Below, one piece after another: positions 1 to 11,700 of a stretch of 64,000 nt of DNA. Numbering within the stretch: the first letter of the stretch is position 1; each line of letters starts with the position of its first letter. The stretch covers positions 42,530,501 through 42,594,500 of the forward strand of contig NC_089980.1 in NCBI RefSeq assembly GCF_036417845.1, in the 5' to 3' direction. This stretch comes from Apteryx mantelli. Taxonomy: Eukaryota > Chordata > Aves > Apterygiformes > Apterygidae. Under the pieces are notes generated by a model. That model was not told where the DNA came from and searched no databases. It worked only from the letters and a program-made list of their open reading frames with translations. The position numbers and the translations under genes were made by a program.

Positions 1-2558
1 AAAGCCACTAAGATATCCAGAGAATCTGCTTACTCAGCTCTGTGAAACCATGAGACTGCACTTCATAACATACAATACAGACTTTTAAAACCTCAAGGTT
101 GCACTGTGACTGCCATAAGCTCTAATAGGGAATTGCCTTCTGTTTCACAGAGCAAAACTGAGAAGACATCTGCCCTGTCGTCATTGTGTCCGCTTTCCAA
201 GTTCTCCCTTGGTCAGTGCCCACCTATGGAAGAACTAACAACTCTCTCACTGATATAACCTCCTCCAAGCTCAGGGATGCTGAGCGATAGTGATGCATTC
301 TTGTGAGACACCATATTTATCTCCTGTCAGATCTGTAGCTCCTTTTCCCAGTTCTCCTCCCATCTTTCCCCCTAGTGTCTAACTTTCCCCCTGAACTGTG
401 GCTAACAGCCCAAAAGCCCACAAGTATCTTCCAAACTTGCAAACCCCCGCAGGTAGTGTCACTCCTTAATAGGATGCTGAGGTGGGGGACAGAGAGAGGA
501 ATAGCAAGACAGAAGGGAAGGAGTCAGTTTAATACACCCCAAATCTGGAGTTATAGCCTCCTTAATCCCTCTCTCCCACTCCCCCAGTTTTCACTAGTCC
601 CAGATAGTCCAATATTGGCTAATGCATTTCAGACAGCCTAACTGTCGAACCAGGTAAAAGTGCCTGTTGCTTCCACACAGTGGTCTTGGCTGCAACAGCT
701 CTCAAGCTTTTATTGGGGCAAAGTTACTAAATTTTTTAAGTATTTTTTTCTTTCACATTGCCAGCCAATGTGATTAGGCAGTTCCTAAGAAACTGAACCA
801 GGAGCTGCTAGGCTACTGGAAATACAACCTAATAATAAATAAATAAAGGACACAAAGTGGATTCTGATATGTCATGGCAGAGCAGCCCAAATCCCATCCC
901 AACACCTTCCAAGACTGGAGACTTCACTTCCAGCATACACCCCTGCAACATCTGGTTCTGTGAACACATATTCCCTTACACACACAGTCAGTACGGCTGC
1001 ATTTTCTCCAGCTCAATCTAGCTTGCTTTGCATGGCATCACATCGCTAAGCAGGGATTAGCGCTTGAACATCTGCCCAGTAAAGTCTACCCCATTACATT
1101 AGCCAGCACAGTACACTCAGGCATGGAAAGGGACATTCCCACATTTGCTCTCAGCACAGAAAACCAGATCTGCCCAATTTCATTTAGCAGGGGTCATCCC
1201 TGCAAAACTCCTCCCTCCCCATCCTCACCTTTCCTCCTTTACTCCCTGCTGCAGCAGTCCACTCTGCCACCCTCAAGAAGAAAAATATTTGCAGACTTAT
1301 TTCATTACCAGAACAACTCAGCCCAGGGAGCACTGACTTGCAACAGCCTCTCTTGTGACTGCTTGTTGGCTGAAGCCAATTACTGACAACACAGCGCACT
1401 ACATTGTGCAATTTGCATGGCTGCTGCTCCTCAGCCTGGCTTTTTGTTTATGTTCAAGGGCGTCATCTCTCCTTCCAGCACCTGCACTGCAAAGAGTTTT
1501 CTAAAGTTTTAAGTGCTAGCTAAGGAAGTCAGCGTTGCACAGCAGGCATGAAGCTCTTCTATCTGCCTGGGGAAAACAGCTGTTTCCATCATGGGTCTGA
1601 TCAGAGAAGGTGCCACTGAGGAGTACAGTTGGCACCAGAGCTGTCCCCCAAAATGCTCCAGTCTCTGCTGGGGGAGTGAACAAGGAACATCCAGGTGGGA
1701 GAAGGCGGGGAGAAGTAGGGCTAATTACAGGAATGATAAGCAGCACTAAATTTTAATTGTAAATAAACACAGCCCCAGTGAAAACACCTCCTTCCTGTGA
1801 GGCAGGGTTGGTAATCTCTGGCCTGCTGAGGTCAAAAAGAAAAAAAAAAAGAAAAAAGTCACTAGATTCCCTTGAGGCTTGCACTGTGTGTCTGTAGCAT
1901 TACCTCTGCAGGTTTTTCACAGGGAGACTCTCCTTTCTTTCCAGTAGCTGCCTCCTTCAGGAATGAACCTGTTACAGCTAGTTTCTGTATGTGAGAGACA
2001 CCTCTGTTTCGTCTGCAGAAGCGGTAGGCTTTTTGGAGAGCCCCTAGTACCAGGCTAGCACAGGCTCAAGGCACCTCATGTGACAGAGAGGGACACCCCA
2101 TACTCCTGTTAGGATCTGCTACCTTCAGTAACCTGGCAAATATGATGGGACAGCACTTCATTGTCAGGGAGTCAGGAAACTGCCCGTCCTCCCCAAGAAG
2201 AAAGAAGAATTGCTTGCAGCTCAACATGACAAAGGATTAAAGAGTTAAAAAAGAAATCTTGTATTGTGAAACGGCCTAAGGAAGTTATTTTTTTGCCTAA
2301 GGCTTATTTGGGATTTTGCTGTCCTGCTACTAGAACATGAAGGAGCTGGATTTTAGTTAATTTTTTAGCCTTCCAAAGATACATCCTTTCCTCTCTCTCC
2401 TTCCCCCTTGCACTCACACACATACAGACAACCCCATCCACATACAGAGCGGTGCAAAAGCCTGCACTGTTAGCCCCTCTGCGTACCTTTGGGAGAAGCA
2501 ATCAAGACAAACCTGAATCCTGTGGGCTGCCAAGCTGGCTTCAGGTTGTTTCAGAGGA
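1..2558. other. Intergenic DNA, no gene recognised
   Basis: Both strands were read and only short, unconserved-looking open frames occur. There is a short A-rich run around 1835-1858. I see no recognisable repeat family, exon or RNA gene. In mammals the gene upstream of and divergent from KIF6 is DAAM2, but I see no DAAM2 coding exon on the minus strand here. Confidence 0.5.
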
Positions 2559-2664
2559 GAAGAAAAAGAAAAAGAAAAAGAAAAAGAAAAAGAAAAAGAA
2601 AAAGAAAAAGAAAAAGAAAAAGAAAAAGAAAAAGGAAAAGGAAAAGGAAAAGGAAAAGGAAAAG
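2559..2664 (+). repeat. Purine hexamer microsatellite (AAAAAG)12(GAAAAG)5
   Basis: Twelve exact AAAAAG units at 2563-2634 are followed by five exact GAAAAG units at 2635-2664, after a short purine lead-in. The + strand is pure purine for over 100 bp. The Lys/Arg-rich and Phe-rich open frames in this stretch are artefacts of the repeat. Confidence 0.97.
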
Positions 2665-3794
2665 GCAAGCAGTGCTTGCAAGGATTTGTTCTTGAAAACA
2701 AGCAAAAAAAGAGAAGAGTTGCTGCAGCAGCTGCACTTACACTGTAGTGCCCATGTCTCTGCACAGTTCCCCCCCGTTCTGCAGTCCTATAATCCATACA
2801 GAGAAATGCTTGTGCTGCTCCTCTCGCTGGCTGTACTATACTGTAGTGGGACTGGAACTGCTGCTGTTTTCACTTTCAGACCAGCCTCTCTCTCCAAATC
2901 CTCTGACGTCAGACAGCCTCTAAGAGATATTTACGGCATGAACGGTCTAAAAGTTTCTCTAGGTAGAGCCTAGATTGCAGTTCTTTGTGCTTTATAATTT
3001 TTGCACTTGTGGATAGAAAAGCCCTCCAAAGGGTGTCAGAGAGGAAATGGGGGGTAACTACGGATGTGGCTGTGTAAGTCTGGTAAGGGACAATCCCTGT
3101 TCTTTTCTGCTCATTCTATATTATACCCACACCCAGGGTGTAACTGTCTGCCATGTGAGTCCCCATTTGCAAAATGGTATTTTCCAACCTCTCAGCTGCA
3201 AATGTGCAGTGCACAACTACTGTTCTCATCAAGCCTGGCAAAGAGGCCTCCCCCACACACACTCCTAGTCCACAGCCCTCTGCTGCATCTAGGCTTTGAC
3301 TGAATTTAACTGAAAGAGGAGCAAGACATCCCTTCTTAAGCACCTTTTCCACATCCTCTTTCAGTTTTGTACTAGCCCCTTCGAGCTGTAACATTTTCCC
3401 AGGCATGTGGGTCAGCTTCCACCCTAACTTCAAAATACCTTCTAGAAGTATCTCACCTCAGATGAATCCCAGGTCAGAAAATTCATTTGAACTTTGATCT
3501 CTATTATGTTCTACATATTCACATTTCTATTTCTGTTATTTCTTTGGTACCTGCTCACTTATTGTACAGTATGACACACTTCACCTGCTGTGAAAGCCAC
3601 TTACAGTGTTACATAGAAGAGATGCTAGAGCAAAAACTGAAGCAAAAGTTAATGTCAAGCAGCACTTGAAGAGCAAAATGCTCTCATGGCATAATCCTGC
3701 TGAGGCAAGTGATGATAAATTTGGACTGATAACACCTCTTTGTTCTGCGTTTAGGATCTGAGCTTAACTATAAACCTCTAAGTATCAGCAGTCC
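2665..3794. other. Intergenic DNA with isolated CRE, no gene recognised
   Basis: Apart from the CRE at 2904-2911, nothing diagnostic is visible. Open frames up to about 105 codons occur but show no family motif. Confidence 0.4.
2904..2911. promoter_or_regulatory. Perfect CRE palindrome TGACGTCA
   Basis: The 8-bp consensus for CREB/ATF binding is present exactly. It lies about 21.5 kb upstream of the KIF6 start in DNA with no recognised gene. A perfect CRE with its CpG kept is uncommon by chance (about one expected per 65 kb), but one occurrence in 64 kb is not significant alone. Confidence 0.3.
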
Positions 3795-3885
3795 CACCTA
3801 AGATATGAGGAAACTGAGGCCTGAGAGTGGAGTGATAAATTTTGAAAGTCCTTGAGTGAGCCTTGTCTGATTTCAGAGCTCTTCA
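3795..3885 (+). repeat. MIR-like CORE-SINE fragment (ancient)
   Basis: The stretch contains ATGAGGAAACTGAGGCCTGA, the hallmark of the MIR core. It then has a degraded counterpart of the region where MIR reads 'aagtaacttgcccaaggtcac', and ends near a 'TCAGAGCTC'-like segment. It is strongly diverged, as expected for an amniote-age SINE. Boundaries are approximate. Confidence 0.6.
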
Positions 3886-5871
3886 AGAAATTCAAAACTT
3901 GTTCAATATTTTCTAGAGTCTACAAATGCGCTTTTATACTAGCAGCTGTTTTTTGGGTGTTTTTTTTCATAGCCCTTTACTTCCGTTTGTAAACAGATAA
4001 AAGAAGTAAGTGTCTTGGTACCGCTTTTGGAGATGCAAATGTTATTTCAAAATGTAAAGCCAAAGTTTTTTTTCCTCTACAACTTACTGGCAGAGGAAAT
4101 ATACCATTTGGGGCTGTGTGGATTAGTTTTTTCATAAGCATATGTTTTCTCTCTTCTGCTCTACTATCATCACACTTGGAGCTAAGCCAGGGCTCTTTGA
4201 AATCAATAAGAATCATCTGATCAACTTCAAAAGGCTTCAAATCAATCTCGCTCTGATAATTATCTAATGCCAGCTAGCCCCATATCAGCATGTCAACACT
4301 ATGACCAAAATCCTTCAGGTAAAATCCAGAAGAAAATGGTGTCTCTAAAAAAAATTTCCACCTTTGTACTTAAAAAATGAGCCTACGAATCTGTCATATT
4401 CAGCAACAAGAAACTGTTCCAAGCCAAGTTCTAAAGCACTATTCTGTCAAGCGAAGGAAATAAAATGTTTTCTTATTAATGAAAAGAACCCCGTTTGGAC
4501 TATACAATTGAAGCACTGAACAAGCGGGGTTGTTCTCCCTTCTGGCTATCGGATTTGTCACTTGTCTTCTAAAGATCAATAAAGATAATTCAGGGCATGA
4601 GTGCCTTCCCCCCAGCCTCCAGCCACACTGGATACTACTCATCTGGAAGCTCCACCGTAGAGTTAAGTTGCTACCTGTTGGCAGCTTGTCCCATAGATAT
4701 CTACAGGGAACTCTGAAGGCAGAGTGATTCAGGGCTTCTCTGGTACCCTATGGAGGTAGGATACCAGAGCTGCTTCTCGTAGGTAGTTCTACTTTGGAGC
4801 AGCTTTAACTGACTCAGCTCCTGCGGTTCACAAACCCTCTAAAGCCCAATAAAGGCTCCTGTTGTTCGTCAAAGATGAGACAGCTATTCATGACTCCTGC
4901 TTTCTCTCTGTTTAACTTACAAAATTATATTACATTCTACTCCCTAGAGAGCGGGAAAGGAGGCACAGTGGAAATCCTGACTATCTCACAGAAGTAATGC
5001 ATTAATAAACATAGCCTGTCTTGGAGTGTGACCCAGTTACAAATAGGATTTATTTTAAAAGACTCAAATTATTCCAAAGGACTGAAATTCTCTGTTTACC
5101 ACACATGATAAGGACAATGACAGGGAAAGTTGCTATTAACCTGTGTCCCAGTAGCACACTTCATTTCTGTCCCGAAGGGACATGACTCATAAAATGCAAC
5201 TGGCTCACAAGAGTACCAGGCAGAACTTCCATCCCTGTCACAAGTGCTACAGCATTCCAGTTACTGCACATTTAAGACACCACCTCCACGAACTTGTTGC
5301 ATTTCCTTTCTGGAAATGAATGGGAAGAATAGCCAGTTCTGTATGGTTGTATATTCATAACCTTTGCACTGAATCATGAGACTCTTTTCCACAAGACTCA
5401 ACAGCAGCCCTTTGTAGAGGACACCACCACAGTATGAAGAGGATAAAGATCCCATCTGCAGACAATCTGTAGTCTTGTTTCCAATACGGGAGAACCAGCA
5501 TCCTCTCTAGTGGACTGGGTGTATGCATGTGGGAGCACTATTTGCTTTATTTTAAGCATCCTTTATTTACAACAGTACTTCTCCCAAAAGATACTAGAGA
5601 CAGGCGCTTTTGGAGGTGAAAATCAATCTCATGCACAGGACCAACCCAAGCATAGGCATTACTCAACCCTAAAAAACAGAAACCAGAGAGAGACCCTCTG
5701 CATTAAGGTGAACTTCATCACTAGTGTATGACTGAGAGCATGTGTCCCTCATATCAAAAACAGTCTCAATACATATTCACATGAGCAACTACAGCACTCT
5801 AGTTGTCAGCCCGTTGGTGCTGTGGAACAAAAAAATAAACCAAAGGAAATGAAACCACATTCAAATATCAG
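3886..5871. other. Intergenic DNA with two adjacent stem-loops
   Basis: No coding or RNA gene was recognised. Two neighbouring inverted repeats at 4738-4769 and 4768-4804 are the only structured element I can point to (see findings). Confidence 0.4.
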
Positions 5872-6180
5872 TCTTGCTGCCATACTGGAACAGACTATTT
5901 GAGCTCTCTAGTCCAGTATGCTGCCTCCAGCAGTGGTTAAATACCTGATGATTCAGAGCATGAAGAATGGAAAACACAATACACCTAGCCAGTTGTGGGA
6001 TGGAATATTACATACGAGCTGGAGGGAGAATGGAGAAGAGAAGTTCTTTCTTGAACCCCACAGCTGATCAGTTTACACCCTGAAGCATGAGGTTCTTTCA
6101 GATGCTGTTTCTTACCCTTGCACTGGCATTGCTATGAATGTTATTTTTGCATGTATTTCAGTTTGGCAGTCAGCCAGGTT
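5872..6180 (+). repeat. Ancient sauropsid/amniote interspersed repeat (same family as 44978-45400)
   Basis: Segments such as GCCATACTGGAACAGAC, CTAGTCCAGTATGCTG and ACCCTGAAGCATGAGG match, with divergence, a very common old reptile-bird repeat. In its usual form that repeat reads 'gccatactgggtcagaccaaaggtccatctagcccagtatcctgtc'. I associate it with CR1/L3-type or SINE sequences but cannot name the family with certainty. The right boundary is uncertain. Confidence 0.6.
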
Positions 6181-6448
6181 TTCTTTCAATCCACTGAAGT
6201 CAGGAAATGCAAAGTTATGGCATATGTTCAAAAGAATAGCACACTCCAAAGCCTGCAGAGTGCTCCGTGTTTGTCCACAGATGCAAACAGTCTTGGTGAT
6301 AGTTTTTAAATCTATCAGGTGATTTTCCTTTTATTTTGTAAGACAGAATCCTTTCTTCTGCACACTTGTAGCCTCCAGATTTAATTCCCCACTGCTTTGA
6401 CCAGAATGAAACTGTTTACAGATCTCCTAGATGTATTTTAATTTCCAG

Positions 6449-6616
6449 TGCATGAAACAGTATCATGGCCTATCAGATGCCAGTAAAGCAGATTATGTGA
6501 TGGAGAGGAAAGCTGGTGCTGTGCTGCAGACAGGGACGCGCCAGCAAGAAGGACCATTCTCAGATGTCACCACAGCTTGCTATGTCCTGTACAAGGGACC
6601 ATACCTTGCACATCAG
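6449..6616 (+). other. Exon-like open segment with splice consensus, unassigned
   Basis: A TTTTAATTTCCAG acceptor-like site is followed by 168 bp (56 codons) open in one frame, ending in CAG|GTAAGG, a consensus donor. Both borders are phase 0 in that frame. The peptide ends CYVLYKGPYLAHQ and I recognise no family in it. Roughly 1 in 15 random segments of this length would be open, so this may be chance or a non-coding RNA exon. Confidence 0.2.
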
Positions 6617-8637
6617 GTAAGGGGGAAGCAGGCACGTTCTGGTGCTGTACTATACTGTACCTGAGATGTCCCTTTAGCCATAGAGGACCAGGCAGAGAAA
6701 GACAAGTGTTTGAGTATCATAATCAATGCATGATACTAGACAAGCTTGTACTTACAGTTAGGCAATGGACTGACAGAATTTTACACTCCGTTTCCTCCAG
6801 TATCAAAGTCAAAAAAAGGCAAGAACCAGGGGAGAATGAAGCTCACACATCTGAAGGACTGCTTCCAATTAAAAGTGGTGCAGTGGTAAAGTAAGAAAGA
6901 TTTATAAAGTGAGCATCTCTGCAGCACACTGCAGAGGCTGAACTCAGAGACTGAGGGATAGATTGAGCTCCTCAAACTAAATTTAGCAACAGTCCTAGCC
7001 TTGATGGAGTGTACTTGTACACGGGGATAGACAGAGGGCAGCACATGCTGACCACACCCTGCCCTGGCCACTGGCAGCACAGGAGGCAGGAAAGAATGAG
7101 CTCTGTCCCACACAGGGAGTTGTGGCTAGGCTCTGACTCCTTTGCATCAGCCAACTGGACCAAAGAGAATTGAGTGGGCCAGACAATTTGGACAGTTGTA
7201 AACTAAAATTGTTCTGCAGATATATAATATCAGACTTAAACAACATTTTTGTAATACATCACAGCCCGACTAGCTCTTCTCAGAGCTAGCTAAGACTCAT
7301 TTTATTTTCCACCAAAAACTATATAGTGAATTCAGGTTAACCAGGGTCCTTTGAGAGCTTTGTGGACAATACTTTTTTGGCTTCCGTCACACACATATTG
7401 GATTGAGCACTCTTAGAGCATATGTGCTTCAAAGAAGTCAGAGAAACAACTTGGGGAAAAAAAAACATACACACACAGAGGACAACCATGCAGACAGAAG
7501 TGCCACCAATGATATACCATATTAACAGCAATCATTATAGGTTACAAAACATCAGGGAAGTCTGTATTAGAAGTAGAATCAAATTATGTGGACTGTATCA
7601 AATTTAAGTGTCTTGACTGGCACTATTTTTTTACTTTCTTTCCTAGACGTTCTCTCTTTTTGCAAAGGATTTATTTTTAAAAGACTCCAGGAAGCCAAGA
7701 GAGCCTATTAGACTAGCAATTATCCTGAGTCACTTCCTACAATGGTTTAAAACAACTTTTCAGAAAATCTTTTCTGTGGGTGTGGATGCAAATACATCAG
7801 TGGTCCACAGAATCAAACCAGTAAACCTGAAGCAGTGACAATCTATACCTAACTACATTATATTTTTAATAACATTAAAAGAATGCTGAAGTTGGAAGAT
7901 CACATATTGGTAAGCGACAGATACCAAAATTAAAGCAACTCCTGCAAACTTGTGTTAAACTCATAATGGATATATTTATCCATTATCCATGCAAAACAGC
8001 TGTGGTAGAACATGGGATGGGACCCAGCTCCCTGCATTTTAGCTCAAGACATTTAGCTCAGGACAATTCTTTTTTTCCTTCCAGCCTGTGCTATAGATGG
8101 TGTATGCCCAGTGCATGGAATGAAGCAAGTATCAATAAAATGTGAGCATGCAACCGGATCTCGTGTTCTAATTTTGTCACATCCACACTTCTAGGTGCTT
8201 TTGTTTACCAATGTTTAGGCCCTTTACCATTGTTCTTTGCAAATCATTTGTTAATTAAAGAAAAAAAAAGTACCAGTTCCAAAACTTCCACTCACGTCAT
8301 CATACTGAACTTATGAGTTATCAGCATAATCGCTGAAGTCTTCTAAAAACAGGAGTTTTACTCTGCTGCTTCCCTGTTACCATATTGCTATCCTCTTGTG
8401 GAGTAGCCATTTCAAGATGTGTCACAGTTTGGCTGTGACTTCTATGACTGTGTCTTTTGGGGTGGGCATAAAAACACAAGGAAGTTCCTTAGTGTTTCTG
8501 AAGGAAAGTGTTTCTGAAGCACAGTACAGCCTTATGGTCACAGGCACAAAGACTTGATGCACACATTCTTGGAAAACATACAAACAGCAGAGACTCTGCT
8601 ATGTTTGAGGCACAGGTGTTATCGCCAGACTAGCCAA
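6617..8637. other. Intergenic DNA, no gene recognised
   Basis: Short open frames only. A small A/CA-rich run lies at about 7457-7480. I see no recognisable repeat or RNA gene. Confidence 0.4.
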
Positions 8638-8712
8638 AAGTGATTTTCTAGGGTCTTAGCTGCTTTTGACTTTGCCATGGTTCAGGATACTCAGTATCTC
8701 ACAGGATCAGGT
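8638..8712 (+). repeat. Ancient repeat fragment (sauropsid 'gattttcagaggtgctgagcacc' type)
   Basis: The stretch AGTGATTTTCTAGGGTCTTAG through CTCACAGGATCAGG aligns by eye with a common old reptile/bird repeat containing 'tgattttcagaggtgctgagcacc...aggatcaggcc'. It is short and strongly diverged. Confidence 0.4.
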
Positions 8713-11700
8713 TCTTTGTGTCTGAAGTATAGCAGACAAAACAATGAAACACAAAACAGAAAGTTATGACTGTGCCTGGGAGAAGGGACAAGTTCTACTA
8801 CCATATTATCTTCACAGAGACTACACAGAGACAGGACTCAAGTCCTCTGAGTACAAACACGGGCACAAATGAGTTTTGTAGCCTCCTGAAGACAAGGTAA
8901 GACAGCTGCTAAGAAATGTCTTGCAGGCAACTACAGATACTGGCTGTGAGCTTTGCTGAAGACACTGAGAGTGGGAGTGGGTTAACAAAATGGGTCCAGA
9001 TCTGAATTTCAGCAAGCAGGAACAATGTTCTGGAAGGATTTAACCCATTTACACCAGCTCTGAGTCTGGATCCTTCTGTCTCATTGTCTTTAAACAGCAG
9101 CGGATGCAGAGACAAGAACCAAGCAGAGGAAATTTAAAAGAACTTGAACTGTACACAAGAAAGCAGGGGGCTTAAAATTGTCCATGCAACTTAAGAGGAA
9201 CAAGACATATCCCACACGAATAAATGCAGGGTTATACTACCCAATGGGATGGCAATAGTGTTTTGCACAATGAAAGTCCATCTAAAACTTCACCAAACCC
9301 AATGAGCTGGAAATTCTCAAAAATAAACCAGAATAACAGTTCTCATGTGTCTAAGCCTGCTGATCTTTGAATCCTAGAGTGTATTCCTTAGGGTCCCAAG
9401 GCTGTTTGAAGTATGCGAAGTTGAGACACTCAGCATATCCTAAGACCAAGATACAACACATTTGCAAGTGTGCTATAAATTAGTACATTTTGTTCTGATA
9501 TACCCACTTCTAGAAGAAGACAGGCCATTTATGAATATTAGTAGAGGTGAATCAGCCCAGATAAATCTTTGATCCTTCATTTCTTTTCATTATTTCCAGA
9601 ATAGATGGAAAGGTGACATGCTCAAACATGTTATTTTATAACATATAGTGTCATTTTATGAAATTTTATATCATAAAAATTGTTATTAGAAGATTCTTGT
9701 CCTGACTAGGTACAGGAATTAACTGAAATCTAGAAGTTTTTCATGCATTTTTTTCAGATGAATTTTACATATATATGAAAGTGTAACAATTTAATCACAT
9801 TTGGATCAACTTAGCCAAGGCATGAAAGTGACAGTTTGTGTAAAACATAAACATATGTTTCCGTCTCTTTGACAAAGTACTTCCTCTCTCTTGGTCTGTT
9901 TCTTCATCTGTGTATAATGGATATTATAGAATTGAGTGCTTGACATGGATACCATGAGGTTAATCTCATTCTTCTTTGTAAAAACCTGTGAGCTCCTCAG
10001 ACTGGAAAAAATGAAAAATAACAAAATATTCTTATTAGGTGCTTGTGTCTCTGATACACAGATGCTGAGATGTTGAAGAACAAAGGTACATAAAGACTCT
10101 CCTCACTTCATCCTTTCTTGTTTTCAGGGTACCTGATTTGACAGGGTTTCAAATAATTTATTTCATATGGGCTAAAGACAACAACTGAGCAACTATTTTA
10201 GAAGGGTGTGTTCATCTTCCTCAATACCTTGATAGCGGAAAAATTCTTTCAATACAAGGAAACAGCAAACACTTTCCTGTGTGCACATCCTGTGTTAAAC
10301 TAACATGTTATATGAAATTAGTTTACTGAAGAGAGAAGATTACTGGCATGAACGTAGTCACAAAAGTCTCTGTACACTTTTCTGATTCGGGATGCCAAAT
10401 GTATTGTTCCTTCTGATAGGACAGATGCATGCTCAAGGATAGCGTCAGAAAGGCCGAAGTAGTCAAATGGATACACAAAAAGGAGATGCTGCTTTCCAGA
10501 AACCATACTTATTTAAACCATTCTCAAAGACACAAGTGGAGAAGGTAATAACAGTGAATCCTACTAATCTCTCTTAATGCAAATTCCAAAATGCACAGGA
10601 AGTCCATATTTTTGCTTTAAGGGGGAAAAGGCTGCCAGGTTATGAATAGGTTAGTCAAGCTCTCTACAGTTCTCTGCACACTCTACAGTAGTGTGCTCTC
10701 TACAGTAGTCAGCTCTACGAAGTTCTTCCTGCAGGATATCAATACAGTGGAATGAAATGCAGGTGCAGGGTCACAGAATATGGAAAGTCTCTGGACCTTC
10801 TGGTCCAGACTGACATGCAGATAGACAAGCTGAACCCCTGCAGCACAGGTACCCCATATTACTCCTCTCAGCAAAAGATGGCAGAAAAGATTGAATTTCA
10901 TTTTACTTCTGAAAAAACACTGACATTCTCAAAAGTATTTTTATATCAAGACTGAGAATTTTATGACTAGGAGCTTTGTTTTCATAGCTGAATGAACACT
11001 TTCTGGCCCAGGCTTGGTTTCAACAGCAAGTAAGAAGATGGTTACCTAACGCTACCAGATATTACTAACAACAAGAAGCAAAAGTTTAATCACAAAACAT
11101 TAATATTTTAGAATTGTCAAATTGTTTACATAGATACATCTGGTTTGATCAATATTTTATTGAAGAATTAAGAGGCTAAAATGGAAGGATGCCAGAGAAT
11201 GAGACACAGGCAATTCAAACTAGTAATTTGGGCCAGGCTAGAGTAACGGATGGACAGAGATAGCACCGTAAGGGTACCACATTTGGGACTAAGAGGATTA
11301 AGGTTAGAAGATACGCCAGATTATGTCAGGAACTCCAAACTGCAAGTTGGAGGGGAGCAAAGAAAAGGCAGCGCTTGAAGCAGTTCAGGCCATGGGTATC
11401 GAGGGCCCTGGCTGAGTAGGCAGAAACACAATTCTGGGACACAGTTATGAAACAAAGAGGGACTGTTTGGATTTCCTTATATATTTAATTGGTGAGGCAA
11501 TCCACAAATCAAGTTCATAGGGAAGTCTGCAGCAAGTCAGAATTAAAAAGCCTTCACTTTCAAAGGAATTGCTTATGGCCAGCTGTGGGACCAATCACCT
11601 AGACAATGCTTGGTAATAATCAAATGGTAAACTGATGCATGCTCAAGAGGAATTTTTTGGGGTGTATTTGCTCTCTGTTTTGTTCATGTTTTGTGAAAGC

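Noticed and set aside
2452-2973. 173-codon open frame with a Lys-rich centre
   Set aside because: It is created by the AAAAAG/GAAAAG microsatellite, which has no stop in several frames. The flanks have no motif or splice support.
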